Source: an uncultured Acidimicrobiales bacterium (GTDB lineage: Bacteria; Actinomycetota; Acidimicrobiia; Acidimicrobiales; Bin134). Taken from it: a stretch of DNA of 64,000 nucleotides. A program made the position numbers and the translations under genes. Below the pieces are notes generated by a model, which was given only the letters and a program-made list of their open reading frames with translations, had not been told where the DNA came from and made no database searches. Shown one piece after another: positions 25,348 through 34,709 of the stretch; position 1 is the stretch's first letter, and each line of letters opens with the position of its first letter. The stretch covers positions 2,833,954-2,897,953 of the forward strand of contig OX638350.1 of assembly GCA_951813325.1 (NCBI GenBank), in the 5' to 3' direction.

Positions 25348-26505
25348 TTACAGGCGCTCGATGATGGTGACGTTGGCCTGGCCGCCGCCCTCGCACATGG
25401 TTTGCAGGCCATAGCGGCCGCCGGTGCGCTCCAGCTCGTTCAACAGGGTGGTCATCAGCCGGGCCCCGGTGGCGCCCAGCGGATGGCCCAAGGCAATGGC
25501 CCCGCCGTTCACGTTGACCTTGTCGTGGGGCACGTCGTGCTCGCCCATCCAGGCCAGCACCACCGAGGCGAAGGCCTCGTTGCACTCGAACAGGTCGATG
25601 TCGTCCACGGTCATCCCCGCGCGGGCCAGCGCGTGCTCGGTGGCCGGGATGGGGCCGGTGAGCATGTAGATGGGGTCGGCGCCCCGCACCGACATGTGGT
25701 GGAAGCGGGCCCGGGGCTTCAGCCCGTGGTCGGCCACGGCCTGCTCGCCACAGATCAACATGGCGCAGGCCGCGTCGGAGATCTGGCTCGACACCGCGGC
25801 GGTCAACCGTCCCCCCTCGACCAGCGCGGCCAAACCGGCCATCTTCTCCAGGGTGGTGCCCCGGCGGATGCCCTCGTCGGCCTCCAAGCCCCCCAGCGGC
25901 AGGATTTCATTGTCGAACCGGCCCTCGTCGGTGGCGGTGGCGGCCCGCTCGTGGCTGGCCAGCGCAAACTCCTCCATCTGCCGGCGGCTGATGTCCCAGT
26001 GCTCGGCGATCATCTCCGCTCCCCGGAACTGCGACACCTCCTGGGTGCCGTAGCGGTTGACCCAGCCGTCGGAGCCGGTGAAGGGGTCGGGATCGGTCAC
26101 CCCCACGTGCTGGGCTGCGGTCATGGCCGCGCCGATGGGGATCATGCTCATGTTCTGGACACCGCCGGCCACCACCATGTCGTTCACCCCGGCCATCACC
26201 GCTTGGGCGGCAAAGTGGATGGCCTGCTGGGCCGATCCGCACTGGCGGTCGATGGTGGTGCCGGGCACGTGCTCGGGCAGCCCGGCGGCCAGCCAGGCGG
26301 TGCGGGCGATGTCGCCGGCCTGGGGGCCGAGGGCGTCCACGCAGCCGTACATCACGTCGTCGACTGCGGCCGGGTCGATGCCGGAGCGGGCGAGTAGCCC
26401 ACCGATGGGATGGGCGCCCAGATCGGCCGGGTGGATCTGCGACAGGCTGCCGCCCCGCCGCCCCACCGGGGTGCGGACTGCGTCGATGATGTATGCCTCA
26501 GCCAT
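25348..26505 (-). CDS. thiolase (acetyl-CoA acetyltransferase type)
   Basis: 385 residues with all thiolase landmarks: [14 protein letters not shown] at the start, nucleophile Cys in [12 protein letters not shown] (about residue 89), NEAFA, base His in [14 protein letters not shown] and the second Cys in [10 protein letters not shown]. It cleaves or forms beta-ketoacyl-CoA in the cytoplasm. It lies between the acyl-CoA dehydrogenase (27 nt upstream) and the SDR (7 nt downstream), consistent with a degradative beta-oxidation operon. Confidence 0.95.
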   Translation of the reverse strand: MAEAYIIDAVRTPVGRRGGSLSQIHPADLGAHPIGGLLARSGIDPAAVDDVMYGCVDALGPQAGDIARTAWLAAGLPEHVPGTTIDRQCGSAQQAIHFAAQAVMAGVNDMVVAGGVQNMSMIPIGAAMTAAQHVGVTDPDPFTGSDGWVNRYGTQEVSQFRGAEMIAEHWDISRRQMEEFALASHERAATATDEGRFDNEILPLGGLEADEGIRRGTTLEKMAGLAALVEGGRLTAAVSSQISDAACAMLICGEQAVADHGLKPRARFHHMSVRGADPIYMLTGPIPATEHALARAGMTVDDIDLFECNEAFASVVLAWMGEHDVPHDKVNVNGGAIALGHPLGATGARLMTTLLNELERTGGRYGLQTMCEGGGQANVTIIERL

Positions 26506-26532
26506 AGCTGCTCCTTGGTCCAGTCCTACCCA

Positions 26533-27720
26533 TCATCGCGGCTCTCTGGGCAGGCCCAAAACCCGCTCTCCGATGATGTTGCGCTGAATCTCGTTGGATC
26601 CGGCGTAGATGGTGTGGGCTCGGCTGTAGAGGAAGGTGCGCTGCCAGGAATCCAGCGAGTACTCCTCGTCGTCAGCGGCCACCGCCAGCGCGTCCGCCCC
26701 CCGCACCCGCATCATCAACTCGCCCAGCGACCGGTGCCAGTTGGACCACACCAGTTTGCCGATGGACATCTCCGGTCCCGGCACCCCGCCGGCGTCCACC
26801 ACGGTCAGCATCCGCAGGTTGTTGTACCGCATGATCTCCAGCGTGGCGTAGGCCTGGGCCAGCTCCTGGCGGACCACCAGGTCGTCGGCGGCGCCGTTGG
26901 CCCGGGCCTCGGCCAAAAGCGAGTCGAGCTCCTGGCGGAAGTAGGTCTGCTGGCCCAGCGTGGACGCGCCCCGCTCAAAGGCCAGCGTGCCCATAGCCAC
27001 TTCCCAGCCCCGGCCGGGCTGGCCCACCACCAAGTCGGCGTCGGTCACCGCATCGTCGAAGAAGACCTCGTTGAACTCGGTTCCCCCGGTGATCTGCACG
27101 ATGGGGCGGATCTCGATGCCCGGCTGGTCCATGGGCACCAGCAAGTAGGAGAGCCCGGCGTGGCGGGCCGAGTCGGGGTCGGTGCGGCACACTGCGAAGC
27201 ACCAGTCGGAGTACTGGGCCAGCGAGGTCCAGATCTTCTGGCCGTTGACCACCCAGCGGTCGCCGTCGAGCATCGCCTTGGTGCCCACGTTGGCCAGATC
27301 CGATCCGGCGTTGGGCTCGGAGTAGCCCTGGCACCAGAATTCGTCGCCCGACAAGATCGGGGGCACGAACCGCTCCTGGTGTTCGGGCGTGCCGTAGGCC
27401 ACCAGGGTCGGGCCCAACAGCGTGACCCCCATGTTGGGCAGCCGCCCCGGCGCCCGGGCCTCCACATAGGTCTGGTGGAACAGCACCTGCTCCGAAAGAC
27501 TGCACTCCCGGCCCCCCAGGTGGGCCGGGAAGTCGATGCCCAGCCAGCCGCCGCCGGCCAGCTCCCGCTCCCAGGCGATCTGCTGTTCGACGGGGACGTC
27601 CTCTTGGCCCATCCCGCCCCGGCCCCGCAGCTCGGCGAACTCTCCCACCAGGTGCTCCTCGAGCCAGGTCCGCACCTCGTCGCGGAAATCCCTCTCAGCG
27701 GGGTTGAGGTCGAAATCCAT
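26533..27720 (-). CDS. acyl-CoA dehydrogenase
   Basis: 395 residues from ATG 27720 (MDFDLNPAERDFRDEVRTWL, the usual family start). FAD and substrate segments include WCQGYSEPNAGSDLANVGTKA, WVVNGQKIWTSLAQYSDW and the C-terminal YSRAHTIYAGSNEIQRNIIGERVLGLPR. It oxidises an acyl-CoA to the enoyl-CoA with FAD, passing electrons to ETF. First gene of the acyl-CoA dehydrogenase-thiolase-SDR run and divergent from an acyl-CoA synthetase. Confidence 0.94.
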   Translation of the reverse strand: MDFDLNPAERDFRDEVRTWLEEHLVGEFAELRGRGGMGQEDVPVEQQIAWERELAGGGWLGIDFPAHLGGRECSLSEQVLFHQTYVEARAPGRLPNMGVTLLGPTLVAYGTPEHQERFVPPILSGDEFWCQGYSEPNAGSDLANVGTKAMLDGDRWVVNGQKIWTSLAQYSDWCFAVCRTDPDSARHAGLSYLLVPMDQPGIEIRPIVQITGGTEFNEVFFDDAVTDADLVVGQPGRGWEVAMGTLAFERGASTLGQQTYFRQELDSLLAEARANGAADDLVVRQELAQAYATLEIMRYNNLRMLTVVDAGGVPGPEMSIGKLVWSNWHRSLGELMMRVRGADALAVAADDEEYSLDSWQRTFLYSRAHTIYAGSNEIQRNIIGERVLGLPREPR

Positions 27721-27812
27721 CTGCCGGAAATCTACCGGCGGGCCGACCGACCAGACGACCCGCCATCCAGGCCGAGCTCCGTTCGGCGACATACCGCTAA
27801 CGTTCGGGGCTT

Positions 27813-29495
27813 ATGGGAATGACCCTCCAAGAGGCCGAGGACATCCTGCTCGCTCCGGGAAGCCCCTTCGAGACCACCACCGAGACCGTCAACGGCGAGA
27901 TCTACGAGGTGTTCGCCAACCGGGCCCGCTCGCTGCGGGACCTTCTGGCCCGATCGGTGGACCACGGCGACCGGGAGCTGTTCATCTGGGACGACGGCCG
28001 GCGCTACACCTTTGCGCAGCACGAGCGGCTGGTGGCATCGACCGCAACAGCAATGGCCGACCGCTTCGGCATAGGCCCCGGCGACCGGGTGGCGCTGCTG
28101 GGCGCCAACAGCCCGGAGTGGATCATCGGGATGTGGGCGGCGATCTCGCTGGGGGCCATCGCCGTGGGGATGAACGGCTGGTGGACCGGCGACGAGATCG
28201 CCTACGGGCTGGAGCTGACCGAGCCCAAGCTGCTCATCGCCGATCACAAGCGGCTGGCCCGCCTGAAAGGAGCCGAACCGCCGATGGCCACAGTGGTCGT
28301 GGAGGATGATTTCGACCACCAGCTGGCGGGCTTCGACCTGGCTGCCCCGCTCCCCGACGCTCCCATCCATGAGGATGACCCCGCGGTGGTGCTGTTCACC
28401 TCGGGCACCACCGGGCGGCCCAAGGGGGCGATCAACACCCACCGCAACATCATCGCCTTCTTGGGCATCAGCGCATTCTCCGGCGCCCGCTCGGCCATGC
28501 TGGCCGGCGGCGCCGACCGGCCGCCCGACCCCGATTCCCCCGAGCCGTGCTCGCTGGTGGGCGGTCCCCTGTTCCACGTGTCGGGGCTTCACTCGGCCGC
28601 AGTGGCCATGGTGGCCAACGCCGTGAAGTCGGTGTGGACAACCGGCCGGTTCGATCCGGAAAAGGTGTTCCAGCTCACCGAGCAGGAGCGGATCACCCGC
28701 TGGGGCGGGGTCACCACCCAGGTGTGGCGGCTACTGGAGCACCCTGCGCTGAACGACTACGACCACTCCAGCGTGAAGGCCTGCGGCGGCGGGGGGTCGG
28801 TGTGGTCGCCGGAGCTTCAGCGGGCCATCCGGGAGCGGCTGCCCGACGCCGCCCCCCAGATGCAGGTGGGGTACGGCAGCACCGAGACCGGGGCACTGGC
28901 CACCATCGCCACCTCGCAGATGCTGCGGGACGACCCGACCTGCGCGGGAACGCCCCTGCCCACGGTGCAGGTGCAAATCCGCGACAGCGACGGCAATCGG
29001 GTGCCCGACGGCGCCGTCGGCGAAGTGTGCGTGCGGGGACCCAACGTGATGCCCGGCTACTGGAACCAGCCCGAGGCCACCGCGGCCGCCTTCTTCGATG
29101 GCCACTGGCTGCGCACCGGCGATTTCGGCCACATGCATGGCGACATGCTGACCATCGCCTCCCGGATTCGGGACATGATCATCCGGGGCGGCGAGAACGT
29201 GTACCCCATCGAGATCGAAAACCGGTTGGAAGAGCACCCCGACATCGGTGAGGCAGCGGTGATCGGGGTGGACCACCGAACGCTGGGCCAAGAGGTAAAG
29301 GCGGTGGTGGTGCCACAGCCAGGGTCGTCGCTGGACACCTCCGAGATCCAACAGTTCGTCGGAGAGAAGCTGGCCTACTACAAAGTGCCGGCCCACGTAG
29401 AGATCCGCACCGACCCCCTCCCCCGCAACGCCTCCGGCAAAGTCCTAAAGCACGTGCTTTCCGGCGACGCCGCCAATCAATTCGTGGAGGAATAG
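27813..29495 (+). CDS. acyl-CoA synthetase
   Basis: 560 residues, ANL superfamily: VVLFTSGTTGRPKGAINTHRN near residue 195, MQVGYGSTETGALA, LRTGDFGHMHGDMLTIASRIRD, and C-terminal PRNASGKVLKHVL with the catalytic Lys. Long-chain-type architecture. It faces away from the acyl-CoA dehydrogenase-thiolase-SDR genes across a 92-nt gap, so it likely supplies their CoA-activated substrate. The gene ends 13 nt from the convergent molybdoenzyme gene. Confidence 0.92.
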   Translation: MGMTLQEAEDILLAPGSPFETTTETVNGEIYEVFANRARSLRDLLARSVDHGDRELFIWDDGRRYTFAQHERLVASTATAMADRFGIGPGDRVALLGANSPEWIIGMWAAISLGAIAVGMNGWWTGDEIAYGLELTEPKLLIADHKRLARLKGAEPPMATVVVEDDFDHQLAGFDLAAPLPDAPIHEDDPAVVLFTSGTTGRPKGAINTHRNIIAFLGISAFSGARSAMLAGGADRPPDPDSPEPCSLVGGPLFHVSGLHSAAVAMVANAVKSVWTTGRFDPEKVFQLTEQERITRWGGVTTQVWRLLEHPALNDYDHSSVKACGGGGSVWSPELQRAIRERLPDAAPQMQVGYGSTETGALATIATSQMLRDDPTCAGTPLPTVQVQIRDSDGNRVPDGAVGEVCVRGPNVMPGYWNQPEATAAAFFDGHWLRTGDFGHMHGDMLTIASRIRDMIIRGGENVYPIEIENRLEEHPDIGEAAVIGVDHRTLGQEVKAVVVPQPGSSLDTSEIQQFVGEKLAYYKVPAHVEIRTDPLPRNASGKVLKHVLSGDAANQFVEE

Positions 29496-29508
29496 GGGCC
29501 CATGCCCA

Positions 29509-31266
29509 TCAGGTCTCGTCGGCCCTTACCCGGATGGTGTGCCAGCCGGTGGCTCCGTCGGGGGCCGGATTGCTGGTCTCCGAGGTCTGGGTGGCGCCGG
29601 TGCCGTCGGTGGCCCGCACCCGCACCTGGTGCTGGCCGGGAGTGGCTTCCCAGGTGACCATCCACTGCCTCCAGGAGTTAGTCGTGGTCTCGCGGCTCAG
29701 CTCGGCCTCCACCCACGGCTCGTCGTTCACCTGCACCTCCACCCGTTCGATGGCTCGGCTGGGGGCCCAGGCCACGCCGGCAATCGCCGTGGGGCCGGAA
29801 TCGATAGTGGAGTCCCGGCGGGGCACGTCGATGCGGGACTGGGTCTTGATCGGTCCCTCCTTGGACCACCCGCGGGGAATCCAGTAGCCGTTGAAGGCCT
29901 CCCAAGTAGTCAGCTCGATATCCGACAGCCACTTGGTGGCCGACACGTAGCCGTAGAGTCCGGCTACCACCAGGCGGGCCGGGAAGCCGTGGGAGATGGG
30001 CAGCGGCTCGCCGTTCATCTGCACGGCCACCAGCGCAACTCTCCCGTCCAGAGCAACCTCGGTGGGGAACCCAGCGGTCCACCGATCCACCGAGCGGCCC
30101 ACGATCTGGGTGGCCCCGGACTGCACACCGGCTTGGTCCAGCACCGTGGCCAGGGGAACCCCGATCCAAGTGGCATTGCCCACAAGGTCGCCGCCCACGC
30201 GGTTGGACACACACGACAGGGTCACGTCCTCCTGCACCAAGCCGAGGTCCAAGAGCTCCTCGTAGCTGATCTCCACCTCCCGGTCCACCATGCCGTGGAT
30301 CCGCAGCGACCAGTCTTCGGGGTCCACCTGGGGGTAAGACAGCGCAGTGTCGATTAGGTAGAAGTCCTCGTTGGGGGTGATGAGCGGCGCGATCCCGGCG
30401 ATGTAGTCGAAGTTGGGCGCCCGCACCGGCTGGGCTGTGACCGAGGGGGTGGCTTCGGCAGTGGGATCGGCCGTGGCGCCAGCCGCGGGCGTGGCCTCGG
30501 GTGTCGACTCTGGGGAGGCATCGATCGCCCCATCGTCCAATTCCACTGCCTGCGGGGTACCTGCCGGAGTGGCGATGCTGCGCCGCTCGAGAGCTTCGGC
30601 GGCGAACCCCTCGCGGGCGCCCTCTACGGTGTCGCGTCGGCGCAGCCACCGCCCGAGAAGGCCGCCGGCCAGCGAAGCCCCGGCCATGATGCCTACCGCT
30701 CCGACGAATCGGCGCCGGTCATTGAACCGTCCCCGCCCGACCATCGGCACCCGAGAGTCTTCGTCGGGTGCGTCGGCATCTCCCGAAGACAGATCGGCCA
30801 TGGCCAACACGTAAAGACTCATGAACACGGCAATGCCAAAGGCACCCGACAGCAGTCCCGACATCCATCCCAGTCCGTCGCTGGACAAGGGGTTGCGGGC
30901 CGCCGCCCACCCGCCCACCACGGCGAACACCACCAGCCCTGAGGGCGTCACCCACCAGCGCTTCCGGGAGAGCCAGCCCAACACTGCACCGAGCAAGACC
31001 GCGACCACCACAATGCCCCACACCAACACCGGCTTCTGGTTGCTGCCCAATTTGTCGATGGACCAGCGGGCTATGGAACCGGGCGTGTTGTCCACGAAGA
31101 TGTCGGCCACCGATACCACCAGCGATGGGATCTTGCGGCTCAGCCCGGAGAGTATTTCGCTCAGGCCGAGGGCAGCTCCCGCGGCCACAATGCCCGCGGC
31201 TATTGCACTGAAGGGCGAGATAGCAGCTCGCCGTTCAGCTGATGCGGTGGATCCGGACTCGCTCAT
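29509..31266 (-). CDS. membrane-anchored molybdopterin-dependent oxidoreductase, sulfite-oxidase fold
   Basis: 585 residues. About four hydrophobic segments fill residues 15-205 (AIAAGIVAAGAALGLSEIL, VLVWGIVVVAVLLGAVLGW, LSGAFGIAVFMSLYVLAM, FVGAVGIMAGASLAGGLLG), then a Pro/Thr/Ala/Glu linker. The Mo-cofactor domain has VTLSCVSNRVGGDLVGNATWIG with the molybdenum-ligating Cys, SHGFPARLVVAGLYGYVSAKW-type binding segment and WIPRGWSKEG. A C-terminal Mo-co dimerisation domain follows (RVEVQVNDEPWVEAEL, WRQWMVTWEATPGQHQV). The catalytic domain is predicted outside the cytoplasm. Substrate unknown. Confidence 0.9.
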   Translation of the reverse strand: MSESGSTASAERRAAISPFSAIAAGIVAAGAALGLSEILSGLSRKIPSLVVSVADIFVDNTPGSIARWSIDKLGSNQKPVLVWGIVVVAVLLGAVLGWLSRKRWWVTPSGLVVFAVVGGWAAARNPLSSDGLGWMSGLLSGAFGIAVFMSLYVLAMADLSSGDADAPDEDSRVPMVGRGRFNDRRRFVGAVGIMAGASLAGGLLGRWLRRRDTVEGAREGFAAEALERRSIATPAGTPQAVELDDGAIDASPESTPEATPAAGATADPTAEATPSVTAQPVRAPNFDYIAGIAPLITPNEDFYLIDTALSYPQVDPEDWSLRIHGMVDREVEISYEELLDLGLVQEDVTLSCVSNRVGGDLVGNATWIGVPLATVLDQAGVQSGATQIVGRSVDRWTAGFPTEVALDGRVALVAVQMNGEPLPISHGFPARLVVAGLYGYVSATKWLSDIELTTWEAFNGYWIPRGWSKEGPIKTQSRIDVPRRDSTIDSGPTAIAGVAWAPSRAIERVEVQVNDEPWVEAELSRETTTNSWRQWMVTWEATPGQHQVRVRATDGTGATQTSETSNPAPDGATGWHTIRVRADET

Positions 31267-31287
31267 GTCTGCATTCCGATCAGTCAG

Positions 31288-31357
31288 TAGCCCAAGCCGG
31301 TGCCTGTATCCGGTGGCATGGAACTAAGGCTATTGTGATTTTCCGCTGCTTGGGCTA
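31288..31357 (-). other. 10-bp inverted repeat in the leader of the molybdoenzyme gene
   Basis: TAGCCCAAGC at 31288-31297 is complementary to GCTTGGGCTA at 31348-31357, 50 nt apart, starting 21 nt upstream of the molybdoenzyme ATG. Inside lies a second small hairpin (TGCC...GGCA on the minus strand). It could be an operator, a structured leader RNA or chance. Confidence 0.35.
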
Positions 31358-31471
31358 TTAGACCCGCTACATGGAGTCGGATTATGGAACTCGTGCCGAT
31401 TGGCACCCGCTTGTCTGCCTGTTCGCAGCCCGACGCCGCCCTTCTCCGGGAGCGCTGGGCCTCGTGATCCC

Positions 31472-32443
31472 ATGACGCCGCTGGAGGCCTTGGGGGCCAA
31501 CCATCATTGGCGGGAGTTGGCCCAAGACCAGGCGGGCGTTCTGGGCCGCGTGGTGCAGGTGGACCGAGGTGAGTGCGAGGTGATGACCGACGACGGCCAG
31601 ATCCGGGTCTCGTCCGATTCCCAACGAGCCCAAGGCGACGTGGCCCCGGTGACCGGCGACTGGGTTGCCGTCGCCCCCGGCCCCGACGACAGCCCCGTGG
31701 TGGAGCAGGTGCTGGAGCGCCGCACGCTGCTGGTGCGCAGAGACCCGGCCGAACACGCCCGAGCTCAGACGCTGGTGGCCAACGCCGACGTGGTGGGGGT
31801 GGTGCACGGCCTCGACCGACGCATCAATCCGGCCCAGTTGGAGCGATTCTGCGTGGTGGGCTGGCAATCAGGCGCAGCGGTTGCGGTGATCCTGGCCAAA
31901 GCCGATCTCCGCCGCCATCCCGACCGAGACGCCGACAAGGCCGCCGCGCTGGCGCCAGGGGCGACGGTGGTGGTCACCGCGGCGTTGCGGGGCGAGGGCC
32001 TCGGCCGCGTAGCAGCCCTGCTGGAGGGGAACCGCACCCTGGCGCTGCTGGGACCGTCGGGGGTGGGCAAATCGACGCTGATCAACGCACTGGTGGGTAG
32101 CGAGGTCCAGGCCACCCAGGAGGTGCGGGCGGGCGACGCCCGGGGCCGCCACACCACCATCGCCCGGCGGCTCATCCCCTTGCCGGGAGGCGGATCGATT
32201 GTGGACACACCGGGTATCCGCGCCGTCGGGCCGTGGGATGCGTGGGAGGGACTGGCCGCGGCCTATGCCGAGATCGGCACCCTCGACCACGAGTGCCGAT
32301 TTGCCGAGGACTGCTGGCATCAGGGAGAGCCCGACTGCGCGGTGGCGGGCAACGTGGATGCGGGCCGGCTCCGCCGCTACCTGGAGCTGGCCGAAGAGCT
32401 GGCCGACCAAGACCTCGACCGGGCTCGGCGACGGCGCAAGTAG
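31472..32443 (+). CDS. rsgA: ribosome small-subunit-dependent GTPase A
   Basis: 323 residues from ATG 31472; a longer frame opens at 31400 but adds an unlikely Pro-rich stretch. An OB-type N-terminal domain is followed by a circularly permuted GTPase: G4-like LAKADL, then GPSGVGKSTLINAL (G1), GRHTTIARRLIPLP (G2) and VDTPGIRAVG (G3). The C-terminal zinc knuckle is CRFAEDCWHQGEPDC. RsgA helps late 30S assembly in the cytoplasm. A standalone gene, convergent with the dioxygenase gene 4 nt away. Confidence 0.93.
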   Translation: MTPLEALGANHHWRELAQDQAGVLGRVVQVDRGECEVMTDDGQIRVSSDSQRAQGDVAPVTGDWVAVAPGPDDSPVVEQVLERRTLLVRRDPAEHARAQTLVANADVVGVVHGLDRRINPAQLERFCVVGWQSGAAVAVILAKADLRRHPDRDADKAAALAPGATVVVTAALRGEGLGRVAALLEGNRTLALLGPSGVGKSTLINALVGSEVQATQEVRAGDARGRHTTIARRLIPLPGGGSIVDTPGIRAVGPWDAWEGLAAAYAEIGTLDHECRFAEDCWHQGEPDCAVAGNVDAGRLRRYLELAEELADQDLDRARRRRK

Positions 32444-32447
32444 CAGG

Positions 32448-33290
32448 TCAGGTTCCTCTCTGGGCAGGGGTGTAGCCGGCCACCAGCTCAGGAACAGTGT
32501 GGTGGGCCAGGGTTACTCGGCGCAGGGTGCGGGGAGTGGGACCGTGGTCAGGACGGGCGTGCTGGAGGGCGATGTTGTCCCACACAATGACGTCTCCCGG
32601 CCGCCAGTGGTGCTCGTAGATGTTGCCCGGCTGGTAGAGCACCTCGAACAGCTCTCCCAGCAGGGCGTCGCTGTCACTTGGATCCATACCGGTGATCTGA
32701 CAGGTCTGCATGTCGTTCACGTAGAGCACGTCGTCGCCGTTGTGGGGGTTGGGGAACACGATGGGGTGCTCGTGGCGGGGCTCGGCGGGGTCGAGCTCTT
32801 CCTCGGTCAGCCGCTGGTCACCCACCTGATGGGTGAGGTCGAACAGATGCCGGGCCCACGCTCTTTTGATCTGGGATCGCAGCGGGGGCGACAGCAGCCT
32901 GAGAGCCCGCTGGGCGTTGGCATAGCAGGTGATCGTGCCGCCATCGGGATCGACGTCCACCGCGGCCAGGGAGATGGCCAGCACCGGCGATGAGGTGAAG
33001 GCCAGATCGCTGTGGAACAAGAGCGCGCCGTCGCGGATGATCCCCTCGGGGCGGATGTTGGACACATAGGCGTGGTCCAAACCCGGTTGGTCGCAGATCA
33101 CCGGACCGAACAGCCCGGCGAACCTCACCTGATCGGCCGCCTGAATGTGCCCTTGGTCGCGCACCACCACCAGATGGCGCTGGGCGAACGCCGACTGGAG
33201 CTCCTCGACCTGATCGGATCCCAAGGGACAGGCCAAGTCGACACCGGTGACCTCCACACCCAGAGCAGGGTGGACGGCCGTCAACTCCAT
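32448..33290 (-). CDS. TauD/TfdA-family Fe(II)/2-oxoglutarate dioxygenase
   Basis: 280 residues from ATG 33290 (MELTAVHPALGVEVTGVDLA, the normal family start). Iron ligands: His and Asp in LLFHSDLAF and the distal His in LQHARPDHG; a 2OG-binding Arg follows in LRRVTLAHH. NPHNGDDVLYVNDMQTCQI matches the central alpha-ketoglutarate region. Members oxidise taurine, phenoxyacetates, carnitine precursors and similar compounds; the substrate here is not predictable. Confidence 0.9.
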   Translation of the reverse strand: MELTAVHPALGVEVTGVDLACPLGSDQVEELQSAFAQRHLVVVRDQGHIQAADQVRFAGLFGPVICDQPGLDHAYVSNIRPEGIIRDGALLFHSDLAFTSSPVLAISLAAVDVDPDGGTITCYANAQRALRLLSPPLRSQIKRAWARHLFDLTHQVGDQRLTEEELDPAEPRHEHPIVFPNPHNGDDVLYVNDMQTCQITGMDPSDSDALLGELFEVLYQPGNIYEHHWRPGDVIVWDNIALQHARPDHGPTPRTLRRVTLAHHTVPELVAGYTPAQRGT

Positions 33291-33399
33291 CCGGCCATCG
33301 TATGCCCGCGAGGGCTTTTGGTCAGATGGGCAGGCTCCCGGTGGCCCGGTTGTGCTGCCCAATCGAGCGGCACGAAACCGGATGCGCTAGAAACCACCA

Positions 33400-34230
33400 A
33401 TGCCGAGCGCAACGCCATTAGCCAACAAGACCGCGGCCGTCACCGGTGGGGGCGGGGGAATCGGGGGCGGCATATCCCGGCTGTTCGCCGAGGCCGGCGC
33501 CGCGGTGGTGGTCAACGACATCGACCCCGACCTGGCCAACGCCGCAGTGGGAGACATCACCGGTACCGGTGGGAAGGCCATCGCCGTGGTGGGCGACATC
33601 ACTGATGCCGATGTGGTGGCCGAATTCCACCGGACGGCGGTCGAGTTCGGCGACGGCCGGGTGGATGTGCTGGTGAACAACGTGGGCGACTACCGGCCGG
33701 GTGCGGGCAAATTCATCCGGACGACCGAAGCCGACTGGGACGCCCAGATCGACATCACCTTCCGCCATGTGCTGCGCTGCACCCACGCGTTCATGCCCAC
33801 CATGGTGGAGGGAGGCGGCGGCACCATCGTGAACGTGTCCACCGTGGAGGCGATGCGGGCCATGCCCCGCATCGCGGTGTATTCGGCGGCCAACGCCGCC
33901 ATCATCGCCTTCACCCGATCCGTCGCCCTGGAGATGGCCGACCAGAGCATCCGGGTCAACTGCATCGCCCCCGACATGGCTGTGACCCGCCAAACCCCCC
34001 TCGACCAGATGCTGCGGGGCCGACCCCTCGAGCAGGTGACCCGATCGATCCCCCTGTGTCGATTCGGCAACCCCGACGACTTCGCCGAGGTGGCCCTGTT
34101 CTTGGCCTCCGACCAGTCCCGTTTCATGACCGGCCAGACCATCCCGGTGGACGGCGGCACCATGACCGCTCAGGGCTGGTACCGCCGAGCCGACGGCCGG
34201 GGCTTCACCAACCTCCCCGACGCCCCCTAG
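33400..34230 (+). CDS. SDR family protein with Lys-to-Asn change in the active site
   Basis: 276 residues. TGGGGGIGGGISRLF binds the nucleotide, NDIDPDL follows strand 2, then NNVGDY, Ser in NVSTVEA and the Tyr motif VYSAANA. The position four residues after Tyr, normally Lys, is Asn (AAC codon), which would weaken the classical Tyr-Lys mechanism. PDMAVTRQ and TIPVDGG are otherwise normal. Function unknown; it could be a non-catalytic or altered SDR. Opposite strand and divergent from the TauD-like gene. Confidence 0.85.
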   Translation: MPSATPLANKTAAVTGGGGGIGGGISRLFAEAGAAVVVNDIDPDLANAAVGDITGTGGKAIAVVGDITDADVVAEFHRTAVEFGDGRVDVLVNNVGDYRPGAGKFIRTTEADWDAQIDITFRHVLRCTHAFMPTMVEGGGGTIVNVSTVEAMRAMPRIAVYSAANAAIIAFTRSVALEMADQSIRVNCIAPDMAVTRQTPLDQMLRGRPLEQVTRSIPLCRFGNPDDFAEVALFLASDQSRFMTGQTIPVDGGTMTAQGWYRRADGRGFTNLPDAP

Positions 34231-34236
34231 AACCCT

Positions 34237-34540
34237 CTAGTCCAGGTTGTACCGGGGGAGGCGGCCGTTGGCGATCATGGTGAAGCCGCCGCAGCACCTC
34301 GTACTCCACCCGACGATCTGTCTCCAGCACCCTACCCACGGGGTCGCGCCGCAAGAAGAGGCGCCGGTGGTGCGACTGCTCCCCGTCTTGCCGCGACACG
34401 TCGAACGGCTAGTTCTCCCGCGGCTGCCCCCCTGTGGCTCGCGCCTCGCCTACTGCTCGAAGCCCGTCCACGCCCCCCAAGCGCTGCCGGACGAACCCCT
34501 CCAGCGCGCTGTCGAATTCACTGACCGTCGACCGGACACG
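34237..34540 (-). pseudogene. remnant of an APH-family phosphotransferase gene
   Basis: On the minus strand, from about 34519, the frame reads EFDSALEGFVRQRLGGVDGL, then GGQPREN, a TAG, then PFDVSRQDGEQSHHRRLFLRRDPVGRVLETDRRVEYEVLRRLH. This is the N-terminal glycine-loop and ATP-binding region of aminoglycoside-phosphotransferase-like proteins often found with acyl-CoA dehydrogenases. After about 100 residues the frame shifts to TMIANGRLPRYNLD and stops at 34237-34239. The premature TAG, frameshift and missing catalytic half mark it as dead. Confidence 0.55.
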
Positions 34541-34559
34541 TTACCGGCGAGCCGCCGAG

Positions 34560-34633
34560 TGGAGCTGAGCGGACTCGAACCGCCGGCCTCCTCGTTGCGA
34601 ACGAGGCGCTCTAGCCAACTGAGCTACAGCCCC
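34560..34633 (-). tRNA. tRNA-Ala (anticodon CGC)
   Basis: Minus strand: GGGGCTGTAGCTCAGTTGGC begins the acceptor and D-arm; the anticodon stem CCTCG/CGAGG closes loop TTCGCAA (anticodon CGC); the T-arm is CGGTTCGAGTCCG-like. The acceptor pairs GGGGCTG with CAGCTCC and so includes the G3-T70 pair that identifies alanine tRNAs. CCA is not encoded. Confidence 0.93.
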
Positions 34634-34709
34634 AAAGTTATCCGCACAGATTAGTGGGAACCCCTCCCGGGCGACGATTGCATAAGCGGCGTGCAGCAGG
34701 ACGCGGAGA

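Noticed and set aside
23790..25364. 524-codon plus-strand frame
   Set aside because: Crosses the convergent ends of the crotonase and SDR genes in a wrong frame; Arg/Pro-rich.
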